A DNA stretch of 64,000 bases from Streptomyces sp. 840.1 (GCF_003751445.1 NZ_RJUU01000002.1:1054001-1118000), one strand, 5' to 3'. Shown: positions 8,539 to 17,707, counted from the stretch's first letter. Notes: generated by a model not told the origin, from the letters alone. Made by a program: numbers and translations.

Positions 8539-8913
8539 TCAGGCGCCCTGCGGGTGGGCGGGACGCGTCCGGCCGGCGCCCCCGCGCAGCAGGCGTACGA
8601 ACCAGCCCAGGACGAACGACTGCACCAGCACGGACACGACCAGGGCCAGGTACATGTACCAGTCGGGTCCGGCCGCGTCCGCTCCCCACATCGCGGTTCC
8701 GAGCAGGAAGAGGAACACGGTGGGGGCCGCCAGGAAGAAGAGCCAGACGCCGGAGAACGAGGCGTCCTCGTGCGCGACGAACAGTGTGTCCACCGTGACG
8801 AACACGGCAGTGGCCGCGACGACGCCCAGATAGATCAGTGAGGCGGCGTTCCCGAAGGTCAGGCGCGCGACGTTGCGAAGGTGCTGGTTGGCCGGGACCG
8901 GCTTGTTCATCAT
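8539..8913 (-). CDS. Small integral membrane protein (SCO4225-like)
   Basis: 124 aa with three predicted membrane helices: ASLIYLGVVAATAVFVTVDT, VWLFFLAAPTVFLFLLGTAM and YLALVVSVLVQSFVLGWFV. The motif DTLFVAHEDASFSGVWLFFL between the first two resembles a Streptomyces family known from SCO4225. ATG 8913 has GGGGAG five nt upstream. No catalytic residues are apparent and its role is unknown. It lies between the mycothiol enzyme and the MFS exporter on the same strand, with gaps large enough for separate expression. Confidence 0.72.
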   Translation of the reverse strand: MMNKPVPANQHLRNVARLTFGNAASLIYLGVVAATAVFVTVDTLFVAHEDASFSGVWLFFLAAPTVFLFLLGTAMWGADAAGPDWYMYLALVVSVLVQSFVLGWFVRLLRGGAGRTRPAHPQGA

Positions 8914-8977
8914 TGCTCCCCGTTGGTGGCTGACCTCTCCATCGTGCGTCCGGGGAACCGTTTCTGCCTGAGTACGG

Positions 8978-10207
8978 CTACTCACGTGAGCCGGTATGCG
9001 ACACATTGCGGGCGCCGTACCCCAGCGCCGCGGCCGCGGTCGCCAGCAGGGCCACCGTGGTCAGGGCCGCAGGCAGCGAGAACCAGTCGGTGAGGAACCC
9101 GATCGCGGGCGGTCCGAGCAGCATCCCGCCGTAACCGAGCGTCGAGGCCGCGGCCACTCCGCCGGGACCCGCCAGCTGACCGGCCCTGCTGATCGCCACC
9201 GGGAAGATGTTGGCCAGTCCGAGCCCGGTGACCGCGAACCCGAGCAGCGCGAGCCAGGTGGTCGGGGCGAGCGCGCCGAGCAGCATCCCCGCCGCGGCGG
9301 TCGTGCCGCCCGCGACCAGGGTCCGGGTCTGGCCAAGCCGTTCGAGCAGCGCGGTACCGGTGAGCCGGCCCGCCGTCATGGCCAGGGCGAACAGCGAGTA
9401 GCCCGCCGCCGCGATCCCCGGGTGGGCGTGCAGGTCCTGTTCCAGGTGGAGCGCGCCCCAGTCGGCCAGGGCGCCCTCGCCGTAGGCGGTGCAGAGCGCG
9501 ATCATGCCGAAGAGGAGCACCACGCGGCGGCCCCGCCCGTCCAGGCGCTCGGGGCGCTCGCTGCTCGTGGACGCCTCCGCCCTGGGCTTCGTGACGGTGT
9601 GCCGCAGCAGCACGGGGCCCGCGAAGGCGGTCACCAGGAGTCCGAAACCGGTCAGGATCAGGAGGTGCGTGGAGGGGGAGAGCCCGCCCGCGACCAGTCC
9701 GCCGATCCCGGCACCGATCATGCCGCCGAGACTGAAGGCGGCGTGGAAGCTCGGCATCACGGGGCGCCGCAGGGTGTTGACGAGGTCCACCGCCGCGCTG
9801 TTCATCGCCACGTTCATGCCGCCGTACGCGGCGCCGAACACCAGCAGGACCAGGCCGAGCGAGAGTGCCGAGTGGGTCTGTGCGGGCAGCGCGATGCTGA
9901 GCGGGAGCAGGACTCCGCAGACCACGGTCACCACGTGGCTGCCGAAGCGGTTGCAGAGCCTGCCGGTGATCATCATGGTGATCACGGCGCCGGCGGACAC
10001 GCCGAGGAGTGCGAGGCCGAGGGTGGCGGCCGAGGCGCCGGTCTGGTGCTTGATGGCCGGGATACGGACCACCCAGCCGGCGAAGATGAACCCGTCGAGG
10101 GCGAAGAAAACGGTCAGCGCGGTGCGGAGACGGGAGAACGAGGGTGGGGCGGGGTTGCCGCCCGGTCCCCCCGGCAGGGCCGTCCGCAGTTTGTTTAGTT
10201 GCGGCAC
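8978..10207 (-). CDS. MFS transporter, FucP/YbjJ-like
   Basis: 409-aa, 12-span major facilitator. The opening helix FFALDGFIFAGWVVRIPAI and the MNVAMNSAAVDLV segment are typical of the sugar/YbjJ-like MFS branch common in Streptomyces. GTG 10207 is preceded by a -10 box TATGCT (10214-10219, minus strand) 6 nt upstream and has no Shine-Dalgarno, so it is probably leaderless. An upstream extension to 10243 lacks support. It is divergent from a ROK-family regulator, which makes a sugar or sugar-like ligand likely for both. Direction of transport cannot be read from the sequence. Confidence 0.88.
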   Translation of the reverse strand: MPQLNKLRTALPGGPGGNPAPPSFSRLRTALTVFFALDGFIFAGWVVRIPAIKHQTGASAATLGLALLGVSAGAVITMMITGRLCNRFGSHVVTVVCGVLLPLSIALPAQTHSALSLGLVLLVFGAAYGGMNVAMNSAAVDLVNTLRRPVMPSFHAAFSLGGMIGAGIGGLVAGGLSPSTHLLILTGFGLLVTAFAGPVLLRHTVTKPRAEASTSSERPERLDGRGRRVVLLFGMIALCTAYGEGALADWGALHLEQDLHAHPGIAAAGYSLFALAMTAGRLTGTALLERLGQTRTLVAGGTTAAAGMLLGALAPTTWLALLGFAVTGLGLANIFPVAISRAGQLAGPGGVAAASTLGYGGMLLGPPAIGFLTDWFSLPAALTTVALLATAAAALGYGARNVSHTGSRE

Positions 10208-10329
10208 AAAGTCAGCATAGAGGCCCGTGGACAACGGACGCAAGACGGCTGCCGGCGGTGGCCGCGCGGGGGAGGAACCCGGCCACCACGGCGTCGGCGA
10301 CGCCTCCGGATCATGGGAGACTCGCCCCC

Positions 10330-11544
10330 ATGAACGGCAAGGCGACCACCACCCGGACGAAGTTGGAGAGGGGCCGCAGCGCGCTCGGCCCCGCGCTGGA
10401 ACTGGTCCATACCGGACGCGCGCCCACCCGTGCGGTCCTCACCTCCGAACTCGGCGTCACCCGTGCCACGGCAGGCGCGGTCGCCGCGGAGCTGGAGGCG
10501 CTCGGCCTGATCAGGGTGGACTCCAGCCCCGGTTCGGCCGCGGGCTCGCAGGGGCGCCCCTCGCACCGGCTGGCGGTGCGGGAGTCCGGGCCGGTGGCCG
10601 TCGCGGCCCAGGTCCACTCGGACGGCTTCCGGGCCGCCCTGGTGGGCCTGGGCGGCCGCCTCGTCGCGACCGCTCCCGGCTGCGTCACCATTACGGCCGA
10701 CCCGGCGCAGGTCATCGGTGAAGTCGTCGACGACTGCGCCCGGTTGCTGCGGGACAGCGGGCTGAGGTGCGTGGGGGCGGGGCTCGCCGTGCCGTCCGCG
10801 GTGGCCGAGCCCGAGGGCACCGCCCTCAACCCGCTCCACATCGCCTGGCCGGCGGGCGCCCCGGTCCGCGAGATCTTCGCCACATGCGTGCGCGAAGCGG
10901 GCATCGCGGGACCGGCGTTCACCGGCAACGACGTCAACCTCGCCGCGCTCGCCGAGCACCGCCACGGAGCCGGGCGCGGCGCCCAGCACCTGCTCTGCGT
11001 GGCCACGGGCCACCGGGGCGTCGGCGGGGCGCTCGTCCTGGACGGCCGCCTGCACAGCGGGAGTTCGGGGCTGGCCCTGGAGGTCGGCCATCTCACGGTC
11101 AACCCGGAGGGCCGGCCCTGCCACTGCGGCGGCCGGGGCTGCCTCGACGTGGAGACCGACCCGCTCGCCTTCCTCACGGCGGCCGGGCGCCGGCCCGGCC
11201 CCGAGGAGTCGCTCCTCAAGCAGTCCGGGGACCTGCTGCGCAACGAGTACGACGACGTGGCGGTGCGCGTCGCCGCCGAGGAGCTGATCGACCGGCTGGG
11301 CCTCGGCCTCGCCGGGCTGGTCAACATCCTCAACCCGGACCGGATCATCCTCGGCGGGCTGCACCGCGCGCTGCTCGACGCCGACCCGGAACGGCTGCGG
11401 GCCGTCGTCGCCGACCGCAGCCTGTGGGGGCGCAGCGGCAGCGTGCCGATCCTGCCCTGCACCCTCGACCACAACAGCCTGGTCGGCGCGGCGGAGCTGG
11501 CCTGGCAGCCGGTGCTGGACGACCCTCTGGGCGCACTCGCCTGA
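10330..11544 (+). CDS. ROK family transcriptional regulator
   Basis: 404-aa NagC/XylR-type repressor. The N-terminal winged helix (TRAVLTSELGVTRATAGAVA) is followed by a ROK sugar-kinase-like domain with the family zinc site (CHCGGRGCLDVE) and the GNDVN motif that holds the catalytic Asp in true kinases. Genes of this class usually control an adjacent sugar transporter, here the divergent MFS gene, whose start lies 122 nt away. ATG 10330 is preceded by GGGAGAC at moderate distance. A perfect hairpin follows the stop. Confidence 0.92.
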   Translation: MNGKATTTRTKLERGRSALGPALELVHTGRAPTRAVLTSELGVTRATAGAVAAELEALGLIRVDSSPGSAAGSQGRPSHRLAVRESGPVAVAAQVHSDGFRAALVGLGGRLVATAPGCVTITADPAQVIGEVVDDCARLLRDSGLRCVGAGLAVPSAVAEPEGTALNPLHIAWPAGAPVREIFATCVREAGIAGPAFTGNDVNLAALAEHRHGAGRGAQHLLCVATGHRGVGGALVLDGRLHSGSSGLALEVGHLTVNPEGRPCHCGGRGCLDVETDPLAFLTAAGRRPGPEESLLKQSGDLLRNEYDDVAVRVAAEELIDRLGLGLAGLVNILNPDRIILGGLHRALLDADPERLRAVVADRSLWGRSGSVPILPCTLDHNSLVGAAELAWQPVLDDPLGALA

Positions 11545-11560
11545 GCGGACGCGCGGGCGC

Positions 11561-11599
11561 GCGGACGGCCGGCGGGGCCTCGGCCCGCCGGCCGTCCGC
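11561..11599. terminator. Bidirectional GC-rich hairpin
   Basis: Perfect 16-bp stem (11561-11576 with 11584-11599) and a 7-nt loop, between the convergent ROK regulator and phosphotriesterase genes. Confidence 0.8.
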
Positions 11600-11611
11600 A
11601 GGCTTCGGGCC

Positions 11612-12514
11612 TCAGTCCTCGCGCACCGGTTCGAAGGCGAAGGCCCTGGCCGGGTTGGCGACCAGCGCCGCCTCCACGAGATCCGTCCCCAGGGACTCCT
11701 CCAGGCGCGGACGGAGCCGGCGCAGCAGGTACGGCATGCCCGGCGTCTCCGGCACGGTGGTGTCGCCGCCGAGCAGCAGCTGCCCGCCGAATCCCGCCTC
11801 GGCCAGCGCAGCCAGCTCCTCGGGCAGCCGCCAGTCCGTCGCGTGGTTGGCCCGGGACGGTCCGTCGAAGGCGAGGAACGCCCCCGCCCGTGCCGCGTCC
11901 CGCTGCACGGCGCCGTCCGGTGAGCGCCCCAGGTGCCCGAGGATCACCCGCTGCGGGGCGACGCCCAGTTCCCCGCAGAGCAGTTCGAGCACATCGAGCG
12001 CGGCGGTGCCCAGCTCCAGGTGGACGGCGATCGGCGCGCCCGTGCGGTGATGGGCCTCGGCCGCCGCGGTCATGGTGAGCCGGGCGTGCGCGTCGACCGT
12101 GTGGAAGGCGCCGGCGACCTTGATCAGTCCCGCCCGTACGCCGGAGGCGCCGATGCCCTCCGTGAGCTCCGCGACGAAGAGCGGGGCGAGCCGGTCCCGG
12201 ATCCGGTCGAGTCGCGCGGGCGGATACTGCGCCGCCTGGTGCAGCCCGGTGGCCGCCACCACGTGCACGCCCGCCGAACGGGACAGCGCGGCCAGTGATC
12301 CGGCCCCGCGCCCCATCCCGTGGGGCGTCCACTGCACCACCGCGTTGCCGCCGGACTCCTTGAAGGCGCCGAGCCGCCGGGCGGCGTCCTGCGGGTCGTC
12401 CAGCTCCTGGCCCGGCAGCGAGGGGCTGCGGATGAAGAGGTGGTCGTGGGCGTCGCACACGCCCAGTCCGCCGGGGTCGACGTCCCCGAGAACGGTGCGG
12501 ACCGTGGCTACCAC
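11612..12514 (-). CDS. Phosphotriesterase-family amidohydrolase
   Basis: 300-aa TIM-barrel metal hydrolase of the amidohydrolase superfamily. Binuclear-site residues are visible: His23 and His25 in CDAHDHLFI, the probably carboxylated Lys in GLIKVAGAFH, His in PIAVHLELG, His in ILGHLGRSPD and the terminal Asp in LLGGDTTVP. Members open lactones or cleave phosphotriesters, so a lactonase is as likely as a phosphatase. It starts at GTG 12514 with GGAGGGG upstream and overlaps the DUF4865 gene by 7 nt, making it last in the TetR-cupin-DUF4865 operon. Confidence 0.88.
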   Translation of the reverse strand: MVATVRTVLGDVDPGGLGVCDAHDHLFIRSPSLPGQELDDPQDAARRLGAFKESGGNAVVQWTPHGMGRGAGSLAALSRSAGVHVVAATGLHQAAQYPPARLDRIRDRLAPLFVAELTEGIGASGVRAGLIKVAGAFHTVDAHARLTMTAAAEAHHRTGAPIAVHLELGTAALDVLELLCGELGVAPQRVILGHLGRSPDGAVQRDAARAGAFLAFDGPSRANHATDWRLPEELAALAEAGFGGQLLLGGDTTVPETPGMPYLLRRLRPRLEESLGTDLVEAALVANPARAFAFEPVRED

Positions 12515-13089
12515 TGGCGCCCCTCCTTGAGTTCCTCGCGTTCCGGCCGGCTGACGTGGAGTACCTCGAAGCGCTCGCCGGGTTCCCCGGGCGCGGGGTC
12601 GTCCCAGAGTGTGAAGTGGACCAGCTCCCAGTGGCGGGGGTCCACGGCGAGCGCGGTGACGACCGCGCCGGGCAGCTTCGCGCGCCGGCGGCTCTCCTCC
12701 AGTGCGGCCCCGACCGCGTCGGCCGGGGCGGTCGCCGGGGGAATGAGTGAGCGGCTCCGGGTGGCAGCGCGGGGGAGTGCGGCCGACGAGGGGCCGTGCT
12801 CGAACGACAGCCCGGTCCAGTGCAGTACCTCCGGACGCCCGAAGTCCCGCACGATGCCCTGGAATCCGGGTCCCCAGAGGAAGGAGTTCATGCCCTCGGG
12901 CGTCGACCAGAGATAGAACGGCGCGTACTGGTTGACCGGCGAGTCCTCGCCGCGCTCCCGGATCAGGTAGGCCTTGACGCCGAGGCCGGGGAAGTCGTCC
13001 AGGAGGGGGCCCTTGGCCCTCACCCGGTCCCGGATGATGCCCATGTCGTAGTCGGCGGGCAGGGTGATCTCGTACTGCATGGCGTGCAT
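12508..13089 (-). CDS. DUF4865 family protein
   Basis: 193 aa. The N-terminus MQYEITLPADYDMGIIRDRV and the WSTPEGMNSFLWGPGFQGIV segment identify the DUF4865 family, which resembles dimeric alpha/beta-barrel (ABM-like) proteins. ATG 13089 has AGGAG 7 nt upstream; an in-frame ATG at 13080 is the alternative. It sits 10 nt after the cupin gene and overlaps the phosphotriesterase gene, so it is translationally coupled. In many bacteria DUF4865 genes accompany YxaF/LmrA-type TetR regulators, as here. Biochemical role unknown. Confidence 0.88.
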   Translation of the reverse strand: MHAMQYEITLPADYDMGIIRDRVRAKGPLLDDFPGLGVKAYLIRERGEDSPVNQYAPFYLWSTPEGMNSFLWGPGFQGIVRDFGRPEVLHWTGLSFEHGPSSAALPRAATRSRSLIPPATAPADAVGAALEESRRRAKLPGAVVTALAVDPRHWELVHFTLWDDPAPGEPGERFEVLHVSRPEREELKEGRQW

Positions 13090-13099
13090 CGTCCGCTCC

Positions 13100-13498
13100 T
13101 CAGGCCGTCGGGTACTCGGGGACAGCGGCCTCGGGGTGCCAGTGGATGGTGGCGCCGTCGTCGGCGGCCTCGACGAGAGCCAGATGGGTCATGAAGCTGC
13201 GGGGCGCGGCGCCGTGCCAGTGCCATTCGCCGGGCTCGATCCACACCGTGTCACCGGCCCGGATCGGCTCCACCGGACCTCCCCGGCGCTGCACCAGGCC
13301 CTCGCCCTCGGTGACGTGGAGGACCTGGCCGTGCGGGTGGGTGTGCCAGGCGGTGTGCCCGCCCGGCGCGAAGTGCACGCTGAACAGCCTCAGCCGGGAC
13401 GGTGGTTCGGGCGCCGCGATCTCGTCGAGCCAGACACTGCCGTTGAAGTGCTCGGGGGGTCCGGCCTGTGTGCCGGGGCGGTTCCTGGTGATGCGCAT
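13100..13498 (-). CDS. Cupin domain protein
   Basis: 132-aa single-domain cupin. Motif 1 is HTAWHTHPHGQVLHVTEGEG, with the His-His-Glu-type metal ligands; motif 2 is PGEWHWHG. The WHTHPHGQ/WHWHG pattern resembles small quercetinase- or carboxymuconolactone-type cupins. An AAGGAG site precedes the ATG by about 10 nt. It is the first structural gene after the TetR regulator on the same strand. Probably a metal-dependent oxygenase, isomerase or binding protein acting with the DUF4865 and phosphotriesterase proteins. Confidence 0.88.
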   Translation of the reverse strand: MRITRNRPGTQAGPPEHFNGSVWLDEIAAPEPPSRLRLFSVHFAPGGHTAWHTHPHGQVLHVTEGEGLVQRRGGPVEPIRAGDTVWIEPGEWHWHGAAPRSFMTHLALVEAADDGATIHWHPEAAVPEYPTA

Positions 13499-13540
13499 CC
13501 GTGCGGGGCTCCTTGTGCGTCGGTCGCGTGCGGCGGCGGT

Positions 13541-14110
13541 TCAGGCAGCGTCCGTGGCGGGGGCGAGCAGAGTGAGCAGACCGCGGACGGCGGCGTCGAA
13601 GGCATCCGTCGAGCCGGCGGCGCGGGCCAGTACGTAGCCGCCCTGCACCGTCGCGACGATCGTCGCCGCGATGTCGTCCGGTACCAGGGTGTGGCGGAAC
13701 TCGCCGCGCTCCAGGCCCTCCTGGACGATGGCGGCGAGCCTGCCGCGCAGCCACGCGATCGTCTCGTCGACGGGGGCCCGCAGTTCGTCGCTCGCGATGA
13801 CGTCCGGGTCCATCGTCAGCCGCCCTACGGGGCAGCCCCGCAGGACGTCGCGTTCACGCAGCAGGTAGCGCGAGACGCGCTCGTACGCCGACCCCGGCGC
13901 GTCGAAGGTGCGCCCGGCCGTCTCGCGCATCTCGGCGGACGTCTGCTGGATGGCGGTGAGGGCCAGGTCGGGCTTCCCGCTGAAGTGGTGGTACATGCTG
14001 CCCTGGCCCGCGCCCGCCCGCTGCTGGATGGCCTTGGGGCTCGTACCCACGTATCCGCGCTCCCACAGGAGCTCCTGGGTGGCTTCGATCAGACGGTCCG
14101 GAGTGCTCAT
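13541..14110 (-). CDS. TetR/AcrR family regulator (YxaF/LmrA-like)
   Basis: 189-aa repressor. The helix-turn-helix reads GTSPKAIQQRAGAGQGSMYH with HFSGKPDLALTAI after it, close to the LmrA/YxaF subgroup. The ligand domain follows, with a conserved RGCPVGRLTMD segment. ATG 14110 lies 8 nt from a near-perfect 20-bp palindrome at 14119-14138, so it almost certainly autoregulates. It heads an operon with the cupin, DUF4865 and phosphotriesterase genes on the same strand (42-nt gap to the cupin). Confidence 0.92.
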   Translation of the reverse strand: MSTPDRLIEATQELLWERGYVGTSPKAIQQRAGAGQGSMYHHFSGKPDLALTAIQQTSAEMRETAGRTFDAPGSAYERVSRYLLRERDVLRGCPVGRLTMDPDVIASDELRAPVDETIAWLRGRLAAIVQEGLERGEFRHTLVPDDIAATIVATVQGGYVLARAAGSTDAFDAAVRGLLTLLAPATDAA

Positions 14111-14118
14111 GAAGACAC

Positions 14119-14138
14119 TGTACATACTAGTAGGTACA
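14119..14138. promoter_or_regulatory. TetR operator, LmrA-type palindrome
   Basis: TGTACATACTAGTAGGTACA is palindromic except for one pair (A14124 versus G14133). The TACTAGTA core matches operators of LmrA/YxaF-type TetR proteins. Directly upstream of the TetR start. Confidence 0.85.
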
Positions 14139-14309
14139 GAATCCACGGCTCCAGGAAAGAGGCGGGAGCAGGCGTCGGCCCGCAGTCTGCTCCCGTGGGG
14201 GTACGCGCACGGCCGCCGGCCGTACGACGACGCTGACCCCCGCTCGGAGACAGGCTCGGAGGTGACAGAAGAACGTGGACGAGAACCCTCGAACGAGGAG
14301 CTGACCGAG

Positions 14310-14609
14310 ATGAACACCCTGGCCTTCAACGGCGGACCCGGACCGTGGATCCTCTTCTTCCCGCTGATCTGGGCGGCCGTCGTCATCGGCGTCGTCACGC
14401 TCGTGCGCCGCACCGTCCGGCGGGGCGGACGTGGCGGGCGCGGCCCCTGGCAGGTCCGGGCCGCACCGGGCGGGCCCGTTGAACCCTCGCCGATCGAGTT
14501 GCTCGGACGCCGCTTCGCCGCCGGGGAGATCGACGAGGACGAGTACTGGCGCCGGCTCTCCGTCCTCGACGAGCAGTTCGGCACCCGCGGCAGGGACCGT
14601 GCGGCGTGA
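14310..14609 (+). CDS. Small membrane protein with SHOCT domain
   Basis: 99 aa. An N-terminal membrane helix (WILFFPLIWAAVVIGVVTLV) is followed by an Arg/Gly-rich linker and a C-terminal SHOCT motif (PIELLGRRFAAGEIDEDEYW), a short helical hairpin thought to mediate oligomerisation. GAGGAG precedes the ATG by about 10 nt. The upstream 171-nt region is shared with the TetR regulator and its operator, which could also affect this gene. Function unknown. Confidence 0.82.
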   Translation: MNTLAFNGGPGPWILFFPLIWAAVVIGVVTLVRRTVRRGGRGGRGPWQVRAAPGGPVEPSPIELLGRRFAAGEIDEDEYWRRLSVLDEQFGTRGRDRAA

Positions 14610-14629
14610 CCGTCGCTCCCCGGGGCGAG

Positions 14630-14670
14630 CGACAGGAGCGGAGCGCCCCGGAGGCGCCCCGCTCCTGTCG
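14630..14670. terminator. Bidirectional hairpin
   Basis: A 12-bp outer stem (14630-14641 with 14659-14670) and a 5-bp inner stem, separated by one mismatch, around a 5-nt loop. Lies between convergent SHOCT and ATPase genes. Confidence 0.75.
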
Positions 14671-14672
14671 TG

Positions 14673-15194
14673 TCAGCCGACCGACACGGACCGTGCCACC
14701 GAGGGCTGCACACCCTCCGGCGACATGATGCCGCTCAGGTCGAACGGTCCGTCGGTCGTCGCCCCGTACACCGAATGCGGTGGCTGGACGGCGAACAGGG
14801 AAGGGGCCGGAAGGGTGAACCACACGATCTTTCCGGCTCCGCCCCGGGGGCGGACACCCCAGCTCTCGCTGACCGCGGCGATCAGTGCGAGTCCGCGACC
14901 CGAGGTACTGGAGTCGTTGGCCTCGCGCACGGTCGGTAGCCGTGGGTCGTGGTCGTGAACGGACACCGTCAGCCGTTCGAGCAGCAACTCGACCTCGACG
15001 GTGCATGATTTGTCCGGCTGTGCATGCCGGTGGACATTGGTCAGCAGTTCCGTGACGCCCAGCGCTGCATGGTCGATCAAAGGATCGAGATGCCAGTAGC
15101 GCAATTGCGCCGAGATGATTCTGCGGACCTGACCGATTCGCGACGGCAGGGCCTGGAGCTCCACCGTGCAGTGCCTGCTTGGCTCGCTGATCAC
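14673..15194 (-). CDS. ATP-binding protein, anti-sigma (RsbW/SpoIIAB-like) kinase family
   Basis: 173 aa with a GHKL ATPase fold: N-box ALGVTELLTNVHRHA, G1-like VSVHDHDPRLP, and G2-like TSGRGLALIAAVSESWGV. Streptomyces genomes carry many such stand-alone kinases acting in partner-switching control of sigma factors or development. GTG 15194 is preferred because GGGGAG lies 9 nt upstream and conserved sequence starts there; a TTG at 15326 would add 44 residues without evident homology. No anti-anti-sigma partner lies alongside. Confidence 0.82.
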   Translation of the reverse strand: MISEPSRHCTVELQALPSRIGQVRRIISAQLRYWHLDPLIDHAALGVTELLTNVHRHAQPDKSCTVEVELLLERLTVSVHDHDPRLPTVREANDSSTSGRGLALIAAVSESWGVRPRGGAGKIVWFTLPAPSLFAVQPPHSVYGATTDGPFDLSGIMSPEGVQPSVARSVSVG

Positions 15195-15381
15195 GGCTGC
15201 GACTCCCCGAAATAGGTCCGGAAGAAGACGAAGGGACGGATTCAGCAGCTGGCCGACTGCTGATTCCGGGCCGGCGGCCTGGATCACAGTGTCACCGCCG
15301 GTAAACCATGAGTGACGTGACTCCAATGTCGCTCAGGGGATACGGCTCCGCAACTCGCGGTGCCCCCGCCGCCCCGCTCCG

Positions 15382-15699
15382 TCAGCCACGCACGGAGGCC
15401 GCCCCGCGCAGCGCTTCGAGGAACCGGCGTGCCGGGCCGGCGTCGTCGGGCTTTCCCGGGCGCCGCGGCATCGTCAGCCGGTACCGCGTCCCGTTGACCC
15501 GGGCAACCGTCGCGTCCGAGCCCGCGAACCACGCTCTGCCCGTGCTCACGGTCCCCACCGGTGCGCTGTCGATCTCCCGGCCGTAGCTGGTCAGCAGCGC
15601 CAGCCGGCCGTCCTTGACGGTCACCTGGCCGGCCCGTGAGAGCGACCGCGCCCACCGGTCGATCCGCACACCTGTCTCACTGAACTCCGTTTCGGACAT
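15382..15699 (-). CDS. Hypothetical protein
   Basis: 105-aa soluble, basic protein with no motif I recognise. Coding is supported by strong G/C bias at third positions, an ATG with AAGGGA upstream, and a sensible composition ([20 protein letters not shown] at the start, probably beta-rich in the middle). It is divergent from the Cds1-like gene across a 229-nt region with AT-richer patches near 15840-15895, a likely promoter area. Confidence 0.65.
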   Translation of the reverse strand: MSETEFSETGVRIDRWARSLSRAGQVTVKDGRLALLTSYGREIDSAPVGTVSTGRAWFAGSDATVARVNGTRYRLTMPRRPGKPDDAGPARRFLEALRGAASVRG

Positions 15700-15928
15700 G
15701 GTCCCTTCGCCCCCTTCGTCACGCCCCCGAATGAAAGTGTGCACAACCCGGCCCCGCTGCACCAGACCGGGGCGGGGCGCAATGACGGATTTGCGCCGCG
15801 ACCGCTCCCGCAGGCGCCCCGCCCGCAACACCAAGGCAGGGCTATGGAGTATCAAAGTCAATGTTTGTGCAGGTAGGGGGCATATCGTGGGGCGCGCCGA
15901 GACCGGTCGTACGAGGAGAAGCGCGCTG

Positions 15929-17080
15929 ATGGACACGAGTGAGCACAGACACGACGGCGAAGCGGTCGCCACCGTGGACATCGACCGCACCGACCTGGCG
16001 TACCGGGCCTGGCTCAAGGAGGCCGTACGCAAGGTCCAAGCCGATGCCAACCGCTCCGCCGACACCCATCTGCTGCGCTTCCCGCTGCCCGAGAGCTGGG
16101 GCATCGACCTCTACCTCAAGGACGAGTCGACGCACCCCACCGGCAGTCTCAAGCACCGGCTGGCGCGCTCCCTCTTCCTCTACGGGCTCTGCAACGGCTG
16201 GATCCGACCCGGAAAGCCGGTGATCGAGGCATCGAGCGGTTCGACCGCCGTCTCGGAGGCGTACTTCGCCAAGCTGATCGGGGTGCCGTTCATCGCCGTC
16301 ATGCCCCGCACCACCAGTCCCGAGAAGTGCCGGCTCATCGAATTCCACGGCGGCCGCTGCCACTTCGTGGACGACTCGCGCAGGCTGTACGAGGAGTCCG
16401 CCACGCTCGCCGCGGAGTCCGGTGGTCACTACATGGACCAGTTCACCTATGCCGAGCGGGCCACGGACTGGCGCGGTAACAACAACATCGCGGAGTCGAT
16501 CTACCAGCAGCTGAGGCTGGAGCGGTACCCCGAGCCCGCCTGGATCGTCGCCACGGCGGGCACCGGCGGCACCTCCGCGACCATCGCGCGGTACGTGCAC
16601 TACATGCAGCACGACACCCGGATCTGTGTGCCCGACCCGGAGAACTCCTGTTTCTTCGACGGCTGGACCCACCACGACCCGCTCGCCACCAGCGACTGCG
16701 GATCACGGATCGAGGGCATCGGCAGACCGAGGATGGAGCCGAGCTTCGTCCCCGGAGCCATCGACCGGATGATGAAGGTCCCGGACGCGGCCACGGTCGC
16801 GGCCGTGCGCGCACTGGAGCGCTCCATCGGCCGCAAGGCCGGCGGCTCCACCGGGACGGGGCTGTGGAGCGCGTTCAAGCTGGTCGCGGAGATGCTCGCC
16901 CAGGGCGAGACCGGCAGCATCGTCACCCTGATCTGCGACCCCGGGGACCGGTACCTCGACAAGTACTACTCCGACTCCTGGCTGGCCGCCCAGGGCCTGG
17001 ACATCGATCCCTACACCCGGACCATCGACCACTTCCTGGAGACCGGCAACTGGCCGGGCCAGCAGGGGAGTACGGCCTGA
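15929..17080 (+). CDS. PLP-dependent cysteine synthase-family protein (Cds1-like)
   Basis: 383-aa fold-type II PLP enzyme. PLP lysine is Lys75 in [11 protein letters not shown]. The phosphate-binding loop is [10 protein letters not shown], and [20 protein letters not shown] is the substrate-loop region. Overall layout is closer to mycobacterial Cds1 (an L-cysteine desulfhydrase) than to CysK, with an inserted [20 protein letters not shown] region and a longer C-terminus. A role in cysteine degradation or H2S production is therefore the best guess; cysteine synthase activity is possible. ATG 15929 follows ACGAGGAGAA. No sulfur-assimilation genes are adjacent. Confidence 0.87.
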   Translation: MDTSEHRHDGEAVATVDIDRTDLAYRAWLKEAVRKVQADANRSADTHLLRFPLPESWGIDLYLKDESTHPTGSLKHRLARSLFLYGLCNGWIRPGKPVIEASSGSTAVSEAYFAKLIGVPFIAVMPRTTSPEKCRLIEFHGGRCHFVDDSRRLYEESATLAAESGGHYMDQFTYAERATDWRGNNNIAESIYQQLRLERYPEPAWIVATAGTGGTSATIARYVHYMQHDTRICVPDPENSCFFDGWTHHDPLATSDCGSRIEGIGRPRMEPSFVPGAIDRMMKVPDAATVAAVRALERSIGRKAGGSTGTGLWSAFKLVAEMLAQGETGSIVTLICDPGDRYLDKYYSDSWLAAQGLDIDPYTRTIDHFLETGNWPGQQGSTA

Positions 17081-17107
17081 TCCGCCCGGGAGTGCACGCT
17101 GCGCCGC

Positions 17108-17590
17108 TCAGCCCCCGGCCGGATCGGAGAGCCGCCGGCCGAGGTTGCGCACCGCGTCCCGGAACGACCTGCCGACCGCCGGCCGGGCCCGCCGCAACGT
17201 GAACCGGAACAGCGCCGACCCGTCGGCGGCGAAGGTCCACCGCACCCGGGTGCCGGTGCCCGCCGGGGTCAGCAGCCACTCCTCCACCAGGGCGTGCAGC
17301 CCTGGTGCGTTGGACTCGTCGATCCGATAGGCGTACCGCCGGCCGGGCTCGGCGGCCACGATCGTCTCCCGGAACCTGATCCCGCCCCGGAGCCGTACCT
17401 CGCGTCCCGCGCCCGCGTCGACCGGCCGCGCCGCCGTCACCGGGGTGAACCACTCGGGCGTGGCCTCGACGTCATCGGCCAGCGCGCGGTACACGGCCTC
17501 GGGCGGCGCGGCCACCTCGGCGGCGAAGACCAGTCTCAGCGGAGCGGACTCGATGAAGTCGAGTTCCACCGTGCGGAGTCGGCGTGCCAT
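17108..17590 (-). CDS. SRPBCC family protein (polyketide cyclase/dehydrase-like)
   Basis: 160-aa START/Bet v1-like fold. The N-terminal strand LDFIESAPLRLVFAAEVAAP and the helix PPEAVYRALADDVEATPEWF are typical of the group; a long C-terminal helix (VGRSFRDAVRNLGRRL) closes the pocket. The ATG at 17590 has GGGAGG upstream and is preferred over an upstream extension. It is not beside a polyketide cluster, so it is probably a general hydrophobic-ligand binder. Converges tail-to-tail with the Cds1-like gene. Confidence 0.82.
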   Translation of the reverse strand: MARRLRTVELDFIESAPLRLVFAAEVAAPPEAVYRALADDVEATPEWFTPVTAARPVDAGAGREVRLRGGIRFRETIVAAEPGRRYAYRIDESNAPGLHALVEEWLLTPAGTGTRVRWTFAADGSALFRFTLRRARPAVGRSFRDAVRNLGRRLSDPAGG

Positions 17591-17707
17591 GGAACGCACC
17601 TCCCGTGCGGTCGGCGGCGGACGGGCCGCTGACACCATAACTGGCATACCGTCAGATGTCTGCGGCGGTACGCCGACCGAACCGGCCGTCCGTACGAAGG
17701 GTCCCGG

